A stretch of 64,000 nt of DNA from Streptomyces sp. B93 (GCF_018070565.1 NZ_JAGPXL010000005.1:1-64000), one strand, 5' to 3'; positions 7,417-35,585 are shown, numbered from the stretch's first letter. A program made the numbers and translations. Notes: generated from the letters alone by a model not told the origin.

Positions 7417-8490
7417 ATGTTCCGCTCCCGCAGCGCACCACGGCTCGCCGCCGCGCTCTCCTCCGCACTCCTGCTCCTCGCCGCGGCCACGGCCTGCGGT
7501 GGCGAAGACGACTCCGACTCCGCCACCACGGGCGCCGGTTCCCGGGCGAGCGCCTCCGGTGAGTCGGCGTTCCCCGTGACGATCGACCACAAGTACGGCA
7601 GTACGACGGTCGAGTCCGAGCCCGAGCGGATCGTCACCGTCGGCCTCACCGACCAGGACGCCGTCCTCGCCCTCGGCAAGGTCCCGGTCGGCACCACCGA
7701 GTGGCTCGGCGGCTACCCGGGCGCCATCGGCCCCTGGGCGGAGGACAAGCTGGGCGGCGCGGACGTCCCGACCGTCCTCAAGGACACCGGCACCGGCCCG
7801 CAGGTGGAGAAGATCGCCGCACTCAAGCCGGACCTGATCCTGGCGCTGTACGGCGGGCTCACCAAGGAGCAGTACGACTCCCTGTCGAAGTTCGCGCCCG
7901 TCGTCGCCCAGCCCGAGGAGTACAACGACTACGGCATCCCCTGGCAGGAGCTGACCGAGAAGGTCGGCCAGGCCCTCGGCAAGCCGGACGAGGCGGCCCG
8001 GGCGGTCAAGGAGACCGAGGACAAGATCGCCGCCGCGGCGGCCGAGCACCCCGAGTTCGAGGGCGCCACCGCCCTGATGGCCACGCCGTACGAGGGCATG
8101 TTCGTCTTCGGCAGCCAGGACCCGCGCTCGCGGCTGCTCGCCGACCTCGGGTTCGCGCTGCCGGAGGACCTCGACAAGGCGATCGGCGACCAGTGGGGCG
8201 CCAACATCAGCAAGGAACGCACCGACCTGCTCGACCAGGACGCCCTGGTGTGGTTCGTCGGCGATGTCACCAAGGACGCCGACAAGCTGCACAAGGACGC
8301 CTCCTACCAGGACCTGGGCGTGGTGAGGGAGGGCCGTGAGGTGTTCGTCGCCGAGAGCACCGACTACGGCCACGCCAGCTCCTTCATCACCGTGCTCAGC
8401 CTGCCATACGTGGTCGACCGGCTGGCCCCGCAGCTGAGCGCTGCCGTCGACGGAAAGACGGACACGAAGGTGGAACAGCCCGCGTCCTGA
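7417..8490 (+). CDS. Ferric-siderophore (hydroxamate) substrate-binding lipoprotein
   Basis: 357 residues. The signal peptide ends LLLLAAATAC, with the lipidated Cys at about residue 27, followed by an acidic/Ser linker. The mature part is a type III (FecB/FhuD, PF01497) binding fold: RIVTVGLTDQDAVLALGKVPVG, then KIAALKPDLILALYGGL at the inter-lobe helix. ATG at 7417 has AAGGA upstream; longer in-frame starts run into the exporter gene. It is 61 nt downstream of the exporter pair with no iron box of its own, so probably one operon. It should deliver ferric siderophore to the FecCD/FecE importer encoded at 27915-30910. Confidence 0.93.
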   Translation: MFRSRSAPRLAAALSSALLLLAAATACGGEDDSDSATTGAGSRASASGESAFPVTIDHKYGSTTVESEPERIVTVGLTDQDAVLALGKVPVGTTEWLGGYPGAIGPWAEDKLGGADVPTVLKDTGTGPQVEKIAALKPDLILALYGGLTKEQYDSLSKFAPVVAQPEEYNDYGIPWQELTEKVGQALGKPDEAARAVKETEDKIAAAAAEHPEFEGATALMATPYEGMFVFGSQDPRSRLLADLGFALPEDLDKAIGDQWGANISKERTDLLDQDALVWFVGDVTKDADKLHKDASYQDLGVVREGREVFVAESTDYGHASSFITVLSLPYVVDRLAPQLSAAVDGKTDTKVEQPAS

Positions 8491-8532
8491 GCACGGCCCG
8501 CGTCCTGAGCACGGCCCGCGCCCTGAGCACGG
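8479..8532. repeat. Three tandem 18-bp units spanning the binding-protein stop codon
   Basis: CCCGCGTCCTGAGCACGG occurs at 8479-8496, again identically at 8497-8514, and a third time at 8515-8532 with one T-to-C change. The stop codon TGA of the binding protein lies in the first unit, so the extra copies are untranslated. Confidence 0.9.
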
Positions 8533-8535
8533 ACA

Positions 8536-8567
8536 GGGGGCCCGGCGGCTACTGCCGCCGGGCCCCC
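8536..8567. terminator. Bidirectional hairpin terminator between convergent genes
   Basis: A perfect 14-bp GC stem (8536-8549 with 8554-8567) closes a TACT loop, between the binding-protein gene and the convergent mbtH gene. GAGCAC at 8525-8530 and GTGCTC at 8575-8580 can extend the stem. There is no U-tract, as is usual in Streptomyces. Confidence 0.85.
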
Positions 8568-8578
8568 TTCCCCTGTGC

Positions 8579-8788
8579 TCAGCCGTCCATCGCCTCCGCG
8601 AGGCTGCGCGGCCGCATATCGGTCCAGTGGGTCTCGACGTACTCCAGACAGGACTGCCGGGACGCGGGCCCGTGGACGGTGCGCCAGCCCGCGGGCACCT
8701 CCACGAAGTCCGGCCACAGGCTGTGCTGGTCCTCGTCGTTCACCAGCACCAGGAACACGCCGTCGGGGTCCTCGAACGGATTGGTCAT
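8579..8788 (-). CDS. mbtH: MbtH-like NRPS accessory protein
   Basis: 69 residues beginning [26 protein letters not shown], with the family signature NxExQxSLWP and PAGW, and the Trp of ETHWTDMRP. MbtH proteins bind the A domain and are needed for solubility or activity of many adenylation domains. The gene starts 43 nt after the NRPS stop on the same strand, so they should be cotranscribed. It corresponds to cchK in the coelichelin cluster. Confidence 0.96.
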   Translation of the reverse strand: MTNPFEDPDGVFLVLVNDEDQHSLWPDFVEVPAGWRTVHGPASRQSCLEYVETHWTDMRPRSLAEAMDG

Positions 8789-8831
8789 GGCCTTCCTCTC
8801 CTCGCTCTCGCTCCGGCTCTCGCTTTGGTCG

Positions 8832-27728
<18,897 letters not shown>

Positions 27729-27786
27729 GGCAGCGCGCCTCCCCAGGGGGTCGGTCCCGGCGCTGGGCCGGGGATCGGCGTCATAC

Positions 27787-27805
27787 TAAGGTAAGGGTTA
27801 CCTAA
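27787..27805. promoter_or_regulatory. Iron box before the NRPS/mbtH operon
   Basis: TAAGGTAAGGGTTACCTAA is a near-palindrome close to the IdeR/DmdR consensus, with AGG...ACCTAA arms intact. It lies 59 nt upstream of the NRPS start and about 110 nt upstream of the divergent permease gene. Confidence 0.8.
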
Positions 27806-27868
27806 ATCACAGGGTGCTCATGGAGTTCCCCGCAAGGGGTGGGACGGGAACGTGACGCGCCCTACAGT

Positions 27869-27887
27869 TAAGGCAAGCCTCATCTAA
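27869..27887. promoter_or_regulatory. Iron box before the siderophore import operon
   Basis: TAAGGCAAGCCTCATCTAA agrees with the iron-box consensus TTAGGTTAGGCTCACCTAA at 14 of 19 positions. It ends 27 nt before the GTG of the first FecCD permease (27915), so it likely overlaps that promoter. Confidence 0.7.
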
Positions 27888-27914
27888 GAAGCGCCACATC
27901 AAAGGAAGTTGGAC

Positions 27915-28955
27915 GTGGGGACCTCGGCGGTCCGGGCGGCGAAAGGCCCCCGCGCAGCACTTTTGGCCGTGCTCAGCGGCGCGGCCCTGCTCGCCCTGAG
28001 CGCGCTGTCCATGGCGTACGGCGCCCTCGGCGTCCCCCTCGACCAGGTCTGGCACACCCTCCTCGGCGACGCCCCCAACCCCCGCGTCCACGACGTGATC
28101 TGGTCGGTACGGCTGCCCCGCACCGCCCTCGGCCTCGCCACCGGCGCCGCCCTCGGCCTCTCCGGCGCGCTGATGCAGGCCCTCACCCGCAACCCGCTCG
28201 CCGACCCGGGCATCCTCGGCGTCAGCGCGGGCGCCGCCTTCGCCGTCGTCCTGTCGGTCGGCGTGCTCGGCATCGGCTCCGTGCACGGCTACATCTGGTT
28301 CGCCTTCGCCGGGGCCCTCGCCGCCAGCGTCCTCGTCTACCTCCTCGGCGGCCTCGGCCGGTCCGGCTCCACCCCGGTCAAACTCGCCCTCGCCGGGGTC
28401 GCGGTGACCTCCCTGCTGTTCTCCCTGACCAGCGCCGTCGCGCTGACCGACCCGGACGCCCTGAACCGCTACCGGTTCTGGTCGGCGGGCTCCCTCGCCC
28501 ACCAGGACGACCGCGTCCTGCTGCGCGTCCTGCCGTTCCTCGCCGTCGGCGCGGCCCTCGCGCTCGCCCTCGCGCCCGCCCTGAACAGCCTCGCCCTCGG
28601 CGACGACGTCGCCAAGTCGCTCGGCCTGAAACTGGGGCTGATCCGCGTCCAGGGCGTCATCGCCGTCACCCTGCTCACCGGCGGGGCCGTCGCCGTCATT
28701 GGGCCCGTCGTCTTCGTCGGCCTGGTCGTGCCGCACATCGTCCGCGTCCTCGCCCAGTACGCCGGGCTCGGCCCCGACCACCGCTGGCTGCTGCCCCTGT
28801 CGGCCGTCCTCGCGCCCTGTCTGCTGCTCGCCGCCGACATCGCCGGACGGCTGATCGCCAGGCCCGTGGAGATCCAGGCCGGGATCCTCGTCGCCTTCGT
28901 CGGCGGCCCGTTCTTCATCGCGCTGGTCCGCCGCCGCCGACTCGCGGAGCTGTGA
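27915..28955 (+). CDS. FecCD-family ferric-siderophore permease 1
   Basis: 346 residues, multi-spanning, with the family marks RLPRTALGLATGAALGLSGALMQALTRNPLADPGILG and the late GPVVFVGLVVPHIVR. Start is GTG 27915, six bases after AAAGGAAG; the TTG at 27909 is too close to that site. It forms a heterodimeric channel with the next gene (4-nt gap), energised by the ATPase at 30053. The operon has its own iron box at 27869. Equivalent to cchC/cchD in the coelichelin cluster. Confidence 0.94.
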   Translation: MGTSAVRAAKGPRAALLAVLSGAALLALSALSMAYGALGVPLDQVWHTLLGDAPNPRVHDVIWSVRLPRTALGLATGAALGLSGALMQALTRNPLADPGILGVSAGAAFAVVLSVGVLGIGSVHGYIWFAFAGALAASVLVYLLGGLGRSGSTPVKLALAGVAVTSLLFSLTSAVALTDPDALNRYRFWSAGSLAHQDDRVLLRVLPFLAVGAALALALAPALNSLALGDDVAKSLGLKLGLIRVQGVIAVTLLTGGAVAVIGPVVFVGLVVPHIVRVLAQYAGLGPDHRWLLPLSAVLAPCLLLAADIAGRLIARPVEIQAGILVAFVGGPFFIALVRRRRLAEL

Positions 28956-28959
28956 GCCC

Positions 28960-30048
28960 ATGACCACCGACCTCACGGGACCCCCGCCCCCGGCGCCGCC
29001 CCGCACCGCCCGCCGCCTCACCTTCCGGCTGTCCGCGCCGCCCGTCTCCGGCGTGCTGCGCCCCCGGATGCTGACCGTCACCCTCGCCCTCACGGCCGTC
29101 GCCTTCCTGGCGTTCTGCGTGGAGACCGCGACCGGCGACATCTCTCTGCCCCTCACCGACGTGCTGCGCGCCCTCGTCGGCGCCGCCGACCCCGGCACCG
29201 AACTCATCGTCCACGAACTGCGCCTCCCGCGCGCCCTCGCGGGCCTCCTCGTCGGCATCGCCTTCGGCATCGCGGGCGCCCTGCTGCAGACGATGACCCT
29301 CAACCCGCTCGTCAGCCCCGACATGATGGGCCTCACCCAGGGCGCCGGGACGGCCGTCGTCGCCGGGATCGTCCTCGGCTGGGACAGCGGCCCGTCCACC
29401 CAGACCCTCGGCCTGCTCGGCGCGCTCACCGCCGCCCTCGTCGTCTACCTCCTCGCCTGGAAACGCGGCGCCACCGGCTACCGCATCGTCCTCGTCGGCG
29501 TCGGCGTCGCCTGGATCTGCACCAGCGCCACCGACTTCCTCATCGCCCACGGACGGCAGTTCCAGGCGCAGGCCGCGCTCGGCTGGCTGGTCGGCAACCT
29601 CAACGGCCGCACCTGGGACCAGATCCGCCCGCTGCTGTGGGCCCTGGTGGTGCTGGTGCCGGTCGCGGTGGTGCTGGGGCGGCAGCTGCGCACCCTCCAG
29701 CTCGGCGACGACGTCGCCCGGGGCCTGGGCACCCGCGTCCAGCTGGTGCGGGTGTCGGTGCTGCTCGTCGCCGTCGGCCTGGTCGCCTTCGGCACCGCGG
29801 CGGCCGGACCGGTCGCGTTCGTCGCGCTCGCCGCCCCCCAGGTCGCCCAGCGGCTCGCCGGTACGGCCGTACCACCGCCGCTGGCCTCCGGACTGACCGG
29901 CGCCGCGCTGGTCCTGACCGCCGACCTCATCGCCCGCCGGCTCGTCCCGGACACCGAACTCCCCGTCGGCATCGTCACCGGTGTGCTCGGCGCCCCGGTA
30001 CTGCTGTGGCTGCTCGTCCGCGCCAACCGCGCGGGTTCAGGAGGCTGA
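28960..30048 (+). CDS. FecCD-family ferric-siderophore permease 2
   Basis: 362 residues. After a Pro/Arg-rich cytoplasmic start come the FecCD motifs [37 protein letters not shown] and [17 protein letters not shown]. It starts 4 nt after permease 1 and its stop lies 4 nt before the ATPase GTG, so the three genes are tightly coupled. The C-terminal half is somewhat diverged from permease 1, as usual for FecC/FecD pairs. Confidence 0.94.
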   Translation: MTTDLTGPPPPAPPRTARRLTFRLSAPPVSGVLRPRMLTVTLALTAVAFLAFCVETATGDISLPLTDVLRALVGAADPGTELIVHELRLPRALAGLLVGIAFGIAGALLQTMTLNPLVSPDMMGLTQGAGTAVVAGIVLGWDSGPSTQTLGLLGALTAALVVYLLAWKRGATGYRIVLVGVGVAWICTSATDFLIAHGRQFQAQAALGWLVGNLNGRTWDQIRPLLWALVVLVPVAVVLGRQLRTLQLGDDVARGLGTRVQLVRVSVLLVAVGLVAFGTAAAGPVAFVALAAPQVAQRLAGTAVPPPLASGLTGAALVLTADLIARRLVPDTELPVGIVTGVLGAPVLLWLLVRANRAGSGG

Positions 30049-30052
30049 TGAC

Positions 30053-30910
30053 GTGAAGGACCACCACGAGATCCCCTCGGACCGCCCCGAGCTGCGCGCG
30101 ACGGCCCTGCGCCTGGCCTACGACGACCGGATCGTCGTCGACGGCCTTGACCTGGCGATACCCACCGGCAAGGTCACCGCGATCGTCGGCGCCAACGCCT
30201 GCGGCAAGTCCACCCTGCTGCGCGCCCTCGCCCGGCTGCTCACCCCGAAGGGCGGCGCCGTCCAACTCGACGGCCGCGACGTGCACGCCATCCCCACCCG
30301 GGTGCTCGCCCAGCGGCTCGGCATTCTCCCGCAGTCACCCGTCGCGCCCGAGGGGCTCACCGTCATCGACCTGGTGGGACGCGGCCGTTCCCCGCACCAG
30401 ACCTGGTGGCGGCAGTGGTCGGCCGCCGACGAGGAGGCCGTGCACGAGGCGCTGCGGGCCACCGCGCTGACCGGTCTCGCGCACCGCGCCGTTGACGAAC
30501 TCTCCGGCGGGCAGCGGCAGCGCGCGTGGATCGCCATGGCGGTGGCGCAGGGCACGCCCGTGATGCTGCTCGACGAGCCGACGACGTATCTCGACCTCGC
30601 CCACCAGATCGACGTCCTCGACCTGGTCGCTGACCTCAACCGGCAGCAGGGCCGCACCGTCGTCATGGTGCTGCACGACCTCAACCAGGCCGCCCGCTAC
30701 GCCGATCACCTCGTCGCCATGAAGGCGGGCCGGATCGCCGCCGAGGGCGACCCGGCCGACGTCGTCACCGCCGAACTGGTCGAGGACGTCTTCGGGCTGC
30801 GCTGTGTGATCGGGCAGTGCCCGGTCAGCGGCATGCCCCTGGTGGTGCCGATCAGCCGCCACCATGCCGAGGCGGACGCGGTCCCGGTCTCCGGCACCAC
30901 CACCGGCTGA
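30053..30910 (+). CDS. FecE/FepC-type ferric-siderophore import ATPase
   Basis: 285 residues, GTG start with AGGAGG upstream. Walker [10 protein letters not shown] (note Ala-Cys in the loop), signature [15 protein letters not shown], Walker [14 protein letters not shown] and H-loop [11 protein letters not shown] are all intact and have the FecE/FepC wording. It powers the two permeases. The gene ends two bases before the end of the convergent formyltransferase gene. Confidence 0.95.
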   Translation: MKDHHEIPSDRPELRATALRLAYDDRIVVDGLDLAIPTGKVTAIVGANACGKSTLLRALARLLTPKGGAVQLDGRDVHAIPTRVLAQRLGILPQSPVAPEGLTVIDLVGRGRSPHQTWWRQWSAADEEAVHEALRATALTGLAHRAVDELSGGQRQRAWIAMAVAQGTPVMLLDEPTTYLDLAHQIDVLDLVADLNRQQGRTVVMVLHDLNQAARYADHLVAMKAGRIAAEGDPADVVTAELVEDVFGLRCVIGQCPVSGMPLVVPISRHHAEADAVPVSGTTTG

Positions 30911-30912
30911 CG

Positions 30913-31860
30913 TTACGGACGGTCCGTCAGATAGCCGCCCATCGTGCGGAAGTAGTCCGTCGCCGCGTACTCCGTGCCGTCCTGAGTCCGCACCCGCCGC
31001 ACCACCAGACCCGGCAGCCGCCCGGACCGCGCCCCGGCCCCGGCGACGATGACGACACCGTCGCCCTCGCGGATGAAGATGCGCCCCGGGGTGCCGCCGT
31101 AACGGCCCTCGGACACGGCGGCCGACAGGATCCGCAGCCGCTCACCGCGGTGGTACGTGAAGGCGTTCGGATACGGGTCCGACTGGGCCCGCACGAACCG
31201 CTCCAGATCCTCGGCGGGCCAGGTCCAGTCGATTCGGCTGTCCGTCAGGGACCGTTTGTGGAAGAAACTGGCCCGGGAGCGGTCCTGCGGTGTCCACACC
31301 GCCCGGCCGGAGGCGATCAGGTCGAGGGAGTCGGTGACGAGCGGGCCGATCAGGTCGACCGTGCGGTGGAAGAGGTCGGTCGCGGTGTCCGCCGGGCCCA
31401 CCGGCACGGCCCGCTGCAACAGGATGTCGCCGGTGTCCAGGCCGGTGTCCATGCGGTGCGCGGTGACCCCGACCTGCTTCTCGCCGTTGATGAGCGCCCA
31501 GATCAGCGGGGAGAAACCGGCGTAGGACGGCAGCAGCGAGTCATGGATGTTCAGCGTGCCGTGCGGCGGCAGGCCGAAGATCTCCGGGGGCAGCCAGGTG
31601 CGCCAGTTGTTGGCCACGATGATGTCCGGCGCGGCCTCCTTGAGCACCCGCAGCAGTTCGTCGTCGTCGGGCCGGCTGCGCAGCAGCACCGGCACACCGT
31701 GCTTCTCGGCGAGATCGGAGACCGAGTCGCTCCAGATCCTCTCGTACGCGTGGTCGCTCTTCGGGTGGGTGACGGTCAGGACCACTTCGTGCTCGGAGTC
31801 CAGCAGTGCTTGAAGCGTTCGGTGTCCCCACGTCTGGTAGCCGAACATGACGACCCGCAT
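30913..31860 (-). CDS. Hydroxyornithine formyltransferase (cchA-like)
   Basis: 315 residues of the methionyl-tRNA formyltransferase fold. The catalytic triad is visible: Asn and His in LNIHDSLLPSYAGFSPL and Asp in MDTGLDTGDILLQ. An Fmt-C-like domain follows from about residue 205. In siderophore clusters this family makes N5-formyl-N5-hydroxyornithine from formyl-tetrahydrofolate. Start ATG 31860. It is divergent from the monooxygenase gene, sharing the iron box at 31882. A housekeeping tRNA formyltransferase is unlikely given the location. Confidence 0.92.
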   Translation of the reverse strand: MRVVMFGYQTWGHRTLQALLDSEHEVVLTVTHPKSDHAYERIWSDSVSDLAEKHGVPVLLRSRPDDDELLRVLKEAAPDIIVANNWRTWLPPEIFGLPPHGTLNIHDSLLPSYAGFSPLIWALINGEKQVGVTAHRMDTGLDTGDILLQRAVPVGPADTATDLFHRTVDLIGPLVTDSLDLIASGRAVWTPQDRSRASFFHKRSLTDSRIDWTWPAEDLERFVRAQSDPYPNAFTYHRGERLRILSAAVSEGRYGGTPGRIFIREGDGVVIVAGAGARSGRLPGLVVRRVRTQDGTEYAATDYFRTMGGYLTDRP

Positions 31861-31881
31861 ATGAGCCCTCCTCAGCCATTG

Positions 31882-31900
31882 CTAGGTAAGGCTTACCTTA
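31882..31900. promoter_or_regulatory. Iron box between formyltransferase and monooxygenase genes
   Basis: CTAGGTAAGGCTTACCTTA matches the IdeR/DmdR consensus at 15 of 19 positions with strong dyad symmetry (AGGTAAG / CTTACCT). It is placed to repress both divergent hydroxamate-forming genes when iron is sufficient. Confidence 0.82.
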
Positions 31901-31984
31901 TCTAACATGTGCCTGCTTGGGGGAGGCCGTGTTCCCGCTTGGGGGGGCGCTGTGCTCCCCTTCATCACGGGAGGCGATGACGCG

Positions 31985-33307
31985 GTGACTTCGCTGCACA
32001 GCGGGCCGGACTCCATCTACGACCTCTTGGGCATCGGTTTCGGCCCATCGAACCTCGCACTCGCGATCGCGCTGAGGGAACACGGCGCGACGCCGCACGA
32101 AGGGACCGGCCCGCGCGTCGGATTCCTGGAGAAACAGCCTGCCTTCGGCTGGCACCGGGGCATGCTCATCGACGACGCCACCATGCAGGTGTCCTTCCTG
32201 AAGGACCTGGTGACGATGCGTGACCCGACCAGTGACTTCAGCTTCCTCTGCTATCTGCGCGACCGCGGCCGACTGGTCGACTTCCTCAACCTCAAGACGC
32301 TCTTCCCCCTGCGCGTGGAGTTCCACGACTACTTCGAGTGGGCCGCCGCCCGCGTCGGCGAACTCGTCGAGTACGGCGCCGAAGTGGTCTCCGTGAAGCC
32401 CGTCACGGAGGACGGCGAGATCCGCTACTACGACGTCACCAGCCGCGACGCCACCGACCCAGGACGGCTCACCGTCCGCCGCGCCCGCGCCCTCTGCGTG
32501 GCCACCGGCCTGGAACCCCACCTGCCACCCGACGCCGTCAGGTCCGAACGCGTCTGGCACACCAGCGAGTTACTCCCACGCGTCGCCGAACTCACCCGCT
32601 CCGGCGCCTCGGTGCGCCGCGCCGTCGTCCTCGGCGCCGGACAGAGCGCCGCCGAGGCCGTCGACTACCTGCACCGCCGCTTCCCCGACGCCGAGATCTG
32701 CTCGGTCTTCGCCAAGTACGGCTACACACCCGCCGACGACAGCCCCTTCGCCAACAAGATCTTCGACCCCGAGGCCGTCGACCTCTACTACGGCGCCCCC
32801 GCCGAGGTGAAGCAGTCCCTGCTCGACTACCACCGCGGCACCAACTACTCCGTCGTCGACATGGACCTGATCGAGTCGCTGTCCCGCACCATGTACCAGG
32901 AGCGGATCCAGGGGCGGCGACGGCTGCGGATGATGAACGTCTCCCGCATCCGCGAGGTGGAACCCCGCGACGACGGCGTCCGGGTCACCGTCGAGTTCCT
33001 GCCGACGGCCGAACGCGAGGACCTCTCCGCCGACCTCCTCGTCTACGCCACCGGGTACCGGCCGCAGGGCATCGGCGACAACCTCGGTGAGGTCGGCAAG
33101 CTCTGTCTGCGCGACGAGGAGGACGCGGTGCGGGTGGGGCGCGATCACCGGGTGGTGACCGCGCCGAACGTCACCGCGGACATCTATCTCCAGGGAGGTA
33201 CCGAGCACACGCACGGGCTGACGTCGACGTTGCTGTCGACGACTGCCGTGCGGGCCGGGGAGATCTGTGCGTCATTCCTGGCTGGACGGGGGCTTGGCGC
33301 CCGGTAG
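31985..33307 (+). CDS. L-ornithine N5-monooxygenase (cchB-like)
   Basis: 440 residues. FAD-binding GIGFGPSNLALA lies near the N-terminus, an NADPH site VVLGAGQSAAEAVDYL is mid-protein, and the family ATGYRP motif is late, as in SidA/PvdA/CchB. It makes N5-hydroxyornithine, the hydroxamate precursor. Start is GTG 31985 with GGGAGG ten bases upstream; an in-frame ATG at 31907 abuts the iron box and would add a non-homologous Gly-rich stretch. A TTA codon occurs at 32570-32572 (residue 196), so translation may depend on the bldA tRNA. The 3' end overlaps the convergent ccdA-like gene by 36 nt. Confidence 0.95.
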   Translation: MTSLHSGPDSIYDLLGIGFGPSNLALAIALREHGATPHEGTGPRVGFLEKQPAFGWHRGMLIDDATMQVSFLKDLVTMRDPTSDFSFLCYLRDRGRLVDFLNLKTLFPLRVEFHDYFEWAAARVGELVEYGAEVVSVKPVTEDGEIRYYDVTSRDATDPGRLTVRRARALCVATGLEPHLPPDAVRSERVWHTSELLPRVAELTRSGASVRRAVVLGAGQSAAEAVDYLHRRFPDAEICSVFAKYGYTPADDSPFANKIFDPEAVDLYYGAPAEVKQSLLDYHRGTNYSVVDMDLIESLSRTMYQERIQGRRRLRMMNVSRIREVEPRDDGVRVTVEFLPTAEREDLSADLLVYATGYRPQGIGDNLGEVGKLCLRDEEDAVRVGRDHRVVTAPNVTADIYLQGGTEHTHGLTSTLLSTTAVRAGEICASFLAGRGLGAR

Positions 33308-34207
33308 TCGCTGCGGGTCCGTCGTGGCCGGTCGCGCGGTTCCCCGCGCCCCTTTCAGGGCGTTGCCCCGCCGTCTCCTGAGCGGCGCAGCGGCGACTGC
33401 CGTCAGCAGCAGTACGGCGCACAGCACCGCCAGCGTGCCCGGGCCCGCGGCGTCCACCGCGTCGGCCAGGGTCCGCTGGACCGTGCCCGCCCCGTCGACC
33501 ACCGGGTCCGTCGTCAGGGGATCGCGCTGGACCCGGATCTCGTACCAGCCGTAGTACGCGACGTACGCGCCCACCAGCACCAGCAGGCCGCCGCCCAGGC
33601 GGGGCGCCACCGCACCCGCGCGGCGCAGCCGGGTCACGGCGGTGGTGCGGGTGAGGGCCACCGTCAGTGAGGCCGCACCGACGATCAGGCCCATCCCGGC
33701 GGCGTAGGCCACGAACAGGGCCACGCCCTCGCCGGTGGACCCGCCGCGGAAGGCCGAGACGACGATCGCGAGGAACGGCGCGATCGTGCAGCCCAGCGAC
33801 GCGGCGGCGTACGCCATGCCGAACAGTGCCATCGCCGGGACCGAGCGGCTCAGCTTCGGCGCCCGGCGCATCTTCGGGGCCAGCGCGGGCAGCTGCCGCC
33901 CGGCGAGCAGCCATGCCCCGGCCACCGCCATCAGCAGCCCGAACCCGACCGTGAACCACGGCAGCCGCTCCTGCACCTGCCCGGCGACCGGCTGGACGGC
34001 CAGCCCGAAGATCCCGAAGAGCGCGGCGAACCCGAGCGTCATCGACGCCGTCGCCAGCAGCGCCCGTCCGACCGCGACCGTCCGGCCGGGACCGTCGTCG
34101 CCGAGGACGAGCAGCGACAGATAGGCGGGCAGCAGCGCGAACCCGCACGGGTTGACGGCGGCCAGCATGCCCGCGCCGAGGGCCAGCGCCAGCGGCAGAT
34201 CACTCAC
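33272..34207 (-). CDS. ccdA: CcdA-family cytochrome c biogenesis / thiol-transfer membrane protein
   Basis: 311 residues. The two conserved Cys are present in AVNPCGFALLPAY (helix 1) and ASLGCTIAPFLAI (helix 4), the pair that carries electrons across the membrane in CcdA/DsbD. An extra periplasm-facing segment and a last helix follow after residue 220. It starts 6 nt after the TlpA-like gene, its likely thioredoxin partner. The C-terminal tail from about residue 286 is encoded by a Streptomyces interspersed repeat (33331-33355) and is probably not functional. Confidence 0.88.
   Translation of the reverse strand: MSDLPLALALGAGMLAAVNPCGFALLPAYLSLLVLGDDGPGRTVAVGRALLATASMTLGFAALFGIFGLAVQPVAGQVQERLPWFTVGFGLLMAVAGAWLLAGRQLPALAPKMRRAPKLSRSVPAMALFGMAYAAASLGCTIAPFLAIVVSAFRGGSTGEGVALFVAYAAGMGLIVGAASLTVALTRTTAVTRLRRAGAVAPRLGGGLLVLVGAYVAYYGWYEIRVQRDPLTTDPVVDGAGTVQRTLADAVDAAGPGTLAVLCAVLLLTAVAAAPLRRRRGNALKGARGTARPATTDPQRLPGAKPPSSQE
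33331..33355. repeat. Streptomyces interspersed repeat inside the ccdA-like 3' end
   Basis: GTCGCGCGGTTCCCCGCGCC followed by CCTTT is the short GC-palindromic element scattered between Streptomyces genes. Here it is translated as part of the tail ALKGARGTARP of the CcdA-like protein. Confidence 0.75.
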
Positions 34208-34213
34208 CGCCGG

Positions 34214-34795
34214 TCAGCCGGTGAGCCCGGCGACCTTGCCGGACAGGCCCTCGCCGCCCGGCAGCACCCCCTCGTAGACGGTTTCGCCGTCCTTGTCGAG
34301 GATCACGTACCGGCTCTGCTCGGTCACCTCGAACCGCTTCCACACCTCACCGGCCTCGTCGGACAGGTGCGGGAAGGAGCCGGTGCCGGTCTGGTCGACG
34401 AAGTCGCGCATGGCGTCATTGGAGTCGAGGCCCGCCACGCCGACGACGTTCGCCTTGCCCTCGTACTCCTCGGCGACCTTGGCGGTCTCGGCGGCCTGGG
34501 CGCGGCACTTGGGGCACCAGGGTGCCCAGAACCACAGCACGGTCGGGCGCCCCGCGAGCGTGGCGGCGTCGAACGGCTCGCCGTCCACGGTCGTCCCGGT
34601 GAACCTCAGCACCTCCGGCACCTCGGACGACCCCGCCACCCCCGTACCGGCGTCGCTCGCCGTCGTCTCCGGCGCGGCGGGCGAGGAGGCCCGCCCCGCC
34701 ACGTCCCCGGAGTCCGGCCCGTCCTCGCTCCCGCACCCCACGACCGTGAGCGACACGACGGTCAGGACGGCTGGCAGCAGGGTGCGGGTACGCAT
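34214..34795 (-). CDS. TlpA/ResA-like thioredoxin-fold lipoprotein
   Basis: 193 residues. The signal peptide ends SLTVVGC (Cys about residue 21), followed by a 45-residue Ser/Ala linker. A thioredoxin fold has active site WAPWCPKC. This should be a membrane-anchored thiol reductant outside the membrane, fed by the CcdA-like protein encoded 6 nt downstream. Start ATG 34795 has GAGGAG seven bases upstream; longer in-frame starts run into low-complexity sequence. Confidence 0.88.
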   Translation of the reverse strand: MRTRTLLPAVLTVVSLTVVGCGSEDGPDSGDVAGRASSPAAPETTASDAGTGVAGSSEVPEVLRFTGTTVDGEPFDAATLAGRPTVLWFWAPWCPKCRAQAAETAKVAEEYEGKANVVGVAGLDSNDAMRDFVDQTGTGSFPHLSDEAGEVWKRFEVTEQSRYVILDKDGETVYEGVLPGGEGLSGKVAGLTG

Positions 34796-34943
34796 CGACG
34801 GCTCCTCGGGCTCGCTCGGTGAACGAGGCGACTGTAGGTCGCACGGCCCCGCCACGCCCCCGGTCGCCTCCTTACGGTTCGATGACGTCGGACGCGGCAT
34901 CCGGCATGCATGGGCCGCCGCACCGTCGGGTACCCGGTGGCGC

Positions 34944-35585
34944 ATGCAGTTCCGTGACCGCAGGCAGGCCGGGCAGGAACTGGCCGGACGGCTGCGCATC
35001 CTCCAGGAGAAGGGCGCGCTCGCGCACCCCGTCGTCCTCGCGCTGCCCAGGGGCGGCGTCCCGGTGGCCCGCGAGGTCGCCGAGGCCCTGGAGGCGCCGC
35101 TGGACGTGGTGGTGGCCCGCAAGATCGGCGCACCCTTCCAGGAGGAGCTGGGCGTCGGCGCGATCGTCGGCGACGAACCACCGGTCTTCGACGCCCGCAC
35201 CCTGGACCAGCTGGGCCTCAGCGAGAGCGAACTGGCCGGGACCGTGACCCGGGAACGCGAGGAGCTGCACCGCAGGGAGCGGCTCTACCGGCACGGACGC
35301 CCCGGGCCCGAGCTGCGCGGACACACCGCCATCGTGGTCGACGACGGGCTGGCCACCGGAGCCACCGCCCGCGCCGCCGTGCGCTGGGTGCGCACCCAGG
35401 AACCCGAACAGATCGTGCTGGCCGTGCCCGTCGCCTCCCCGGAGGCGGCCGAGTCGCTGCGCGCGGAGGCCGACGACGTGGTCTGCGTCCAGCGCCCGCA
35501 CGGCTTCATGGCCGTCGGCGCCTGGTACGAGAACTTCGACCAGCTCACCGACGACGACGTGCTGGCCGCCCTGGAGGACGGCTGA
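34944..35585 (+). CDS. Phosphoribosyltransferase-domain protein
   Basis: 213 residues with the PRPP loop [16 protein letters not shown] and an early [10 protein letters not shown] strand, the pattern of the ComF/erythromycin-resistance-associated PRTase-like family (PF00156). The base substrate is unknown. It starts at ATG 34944 and is followed 12 nt later by the universal stress protein and then RtcB on the same strand. Similar PRTase/Usp neighbours are common in actinobacterial stress and dormancy loci. The role in RNA repair or salvage is only contextual. Confidence 0.85.
   Translation: MQFRDRRQAGQELAGRLRILQEKGALAHPVVLALPRGGVPVAREVAEALEAPLDVVVARKIGAPFQEELGVGAIVGDEPPVFDARTLDQLGLSESELAGTVTREREELHRRERLYRHGRPGPELRGHTAIVVDDGLATGATARAAVRWVRTQEPEQIVLAVPVASPEAAESLRAEADDVVCVQRPHGFMAVGAWYENFDQLTDDDVLAALEDG

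Noticed and set aside
31907..31984. ATG 31907 as start of the ornithine monooxygenase
   Set aside because: It lies seven bases after the iron box, leaving no room for promoter plus ribosome binding site, and adds Gly-rich residues unlike the family.
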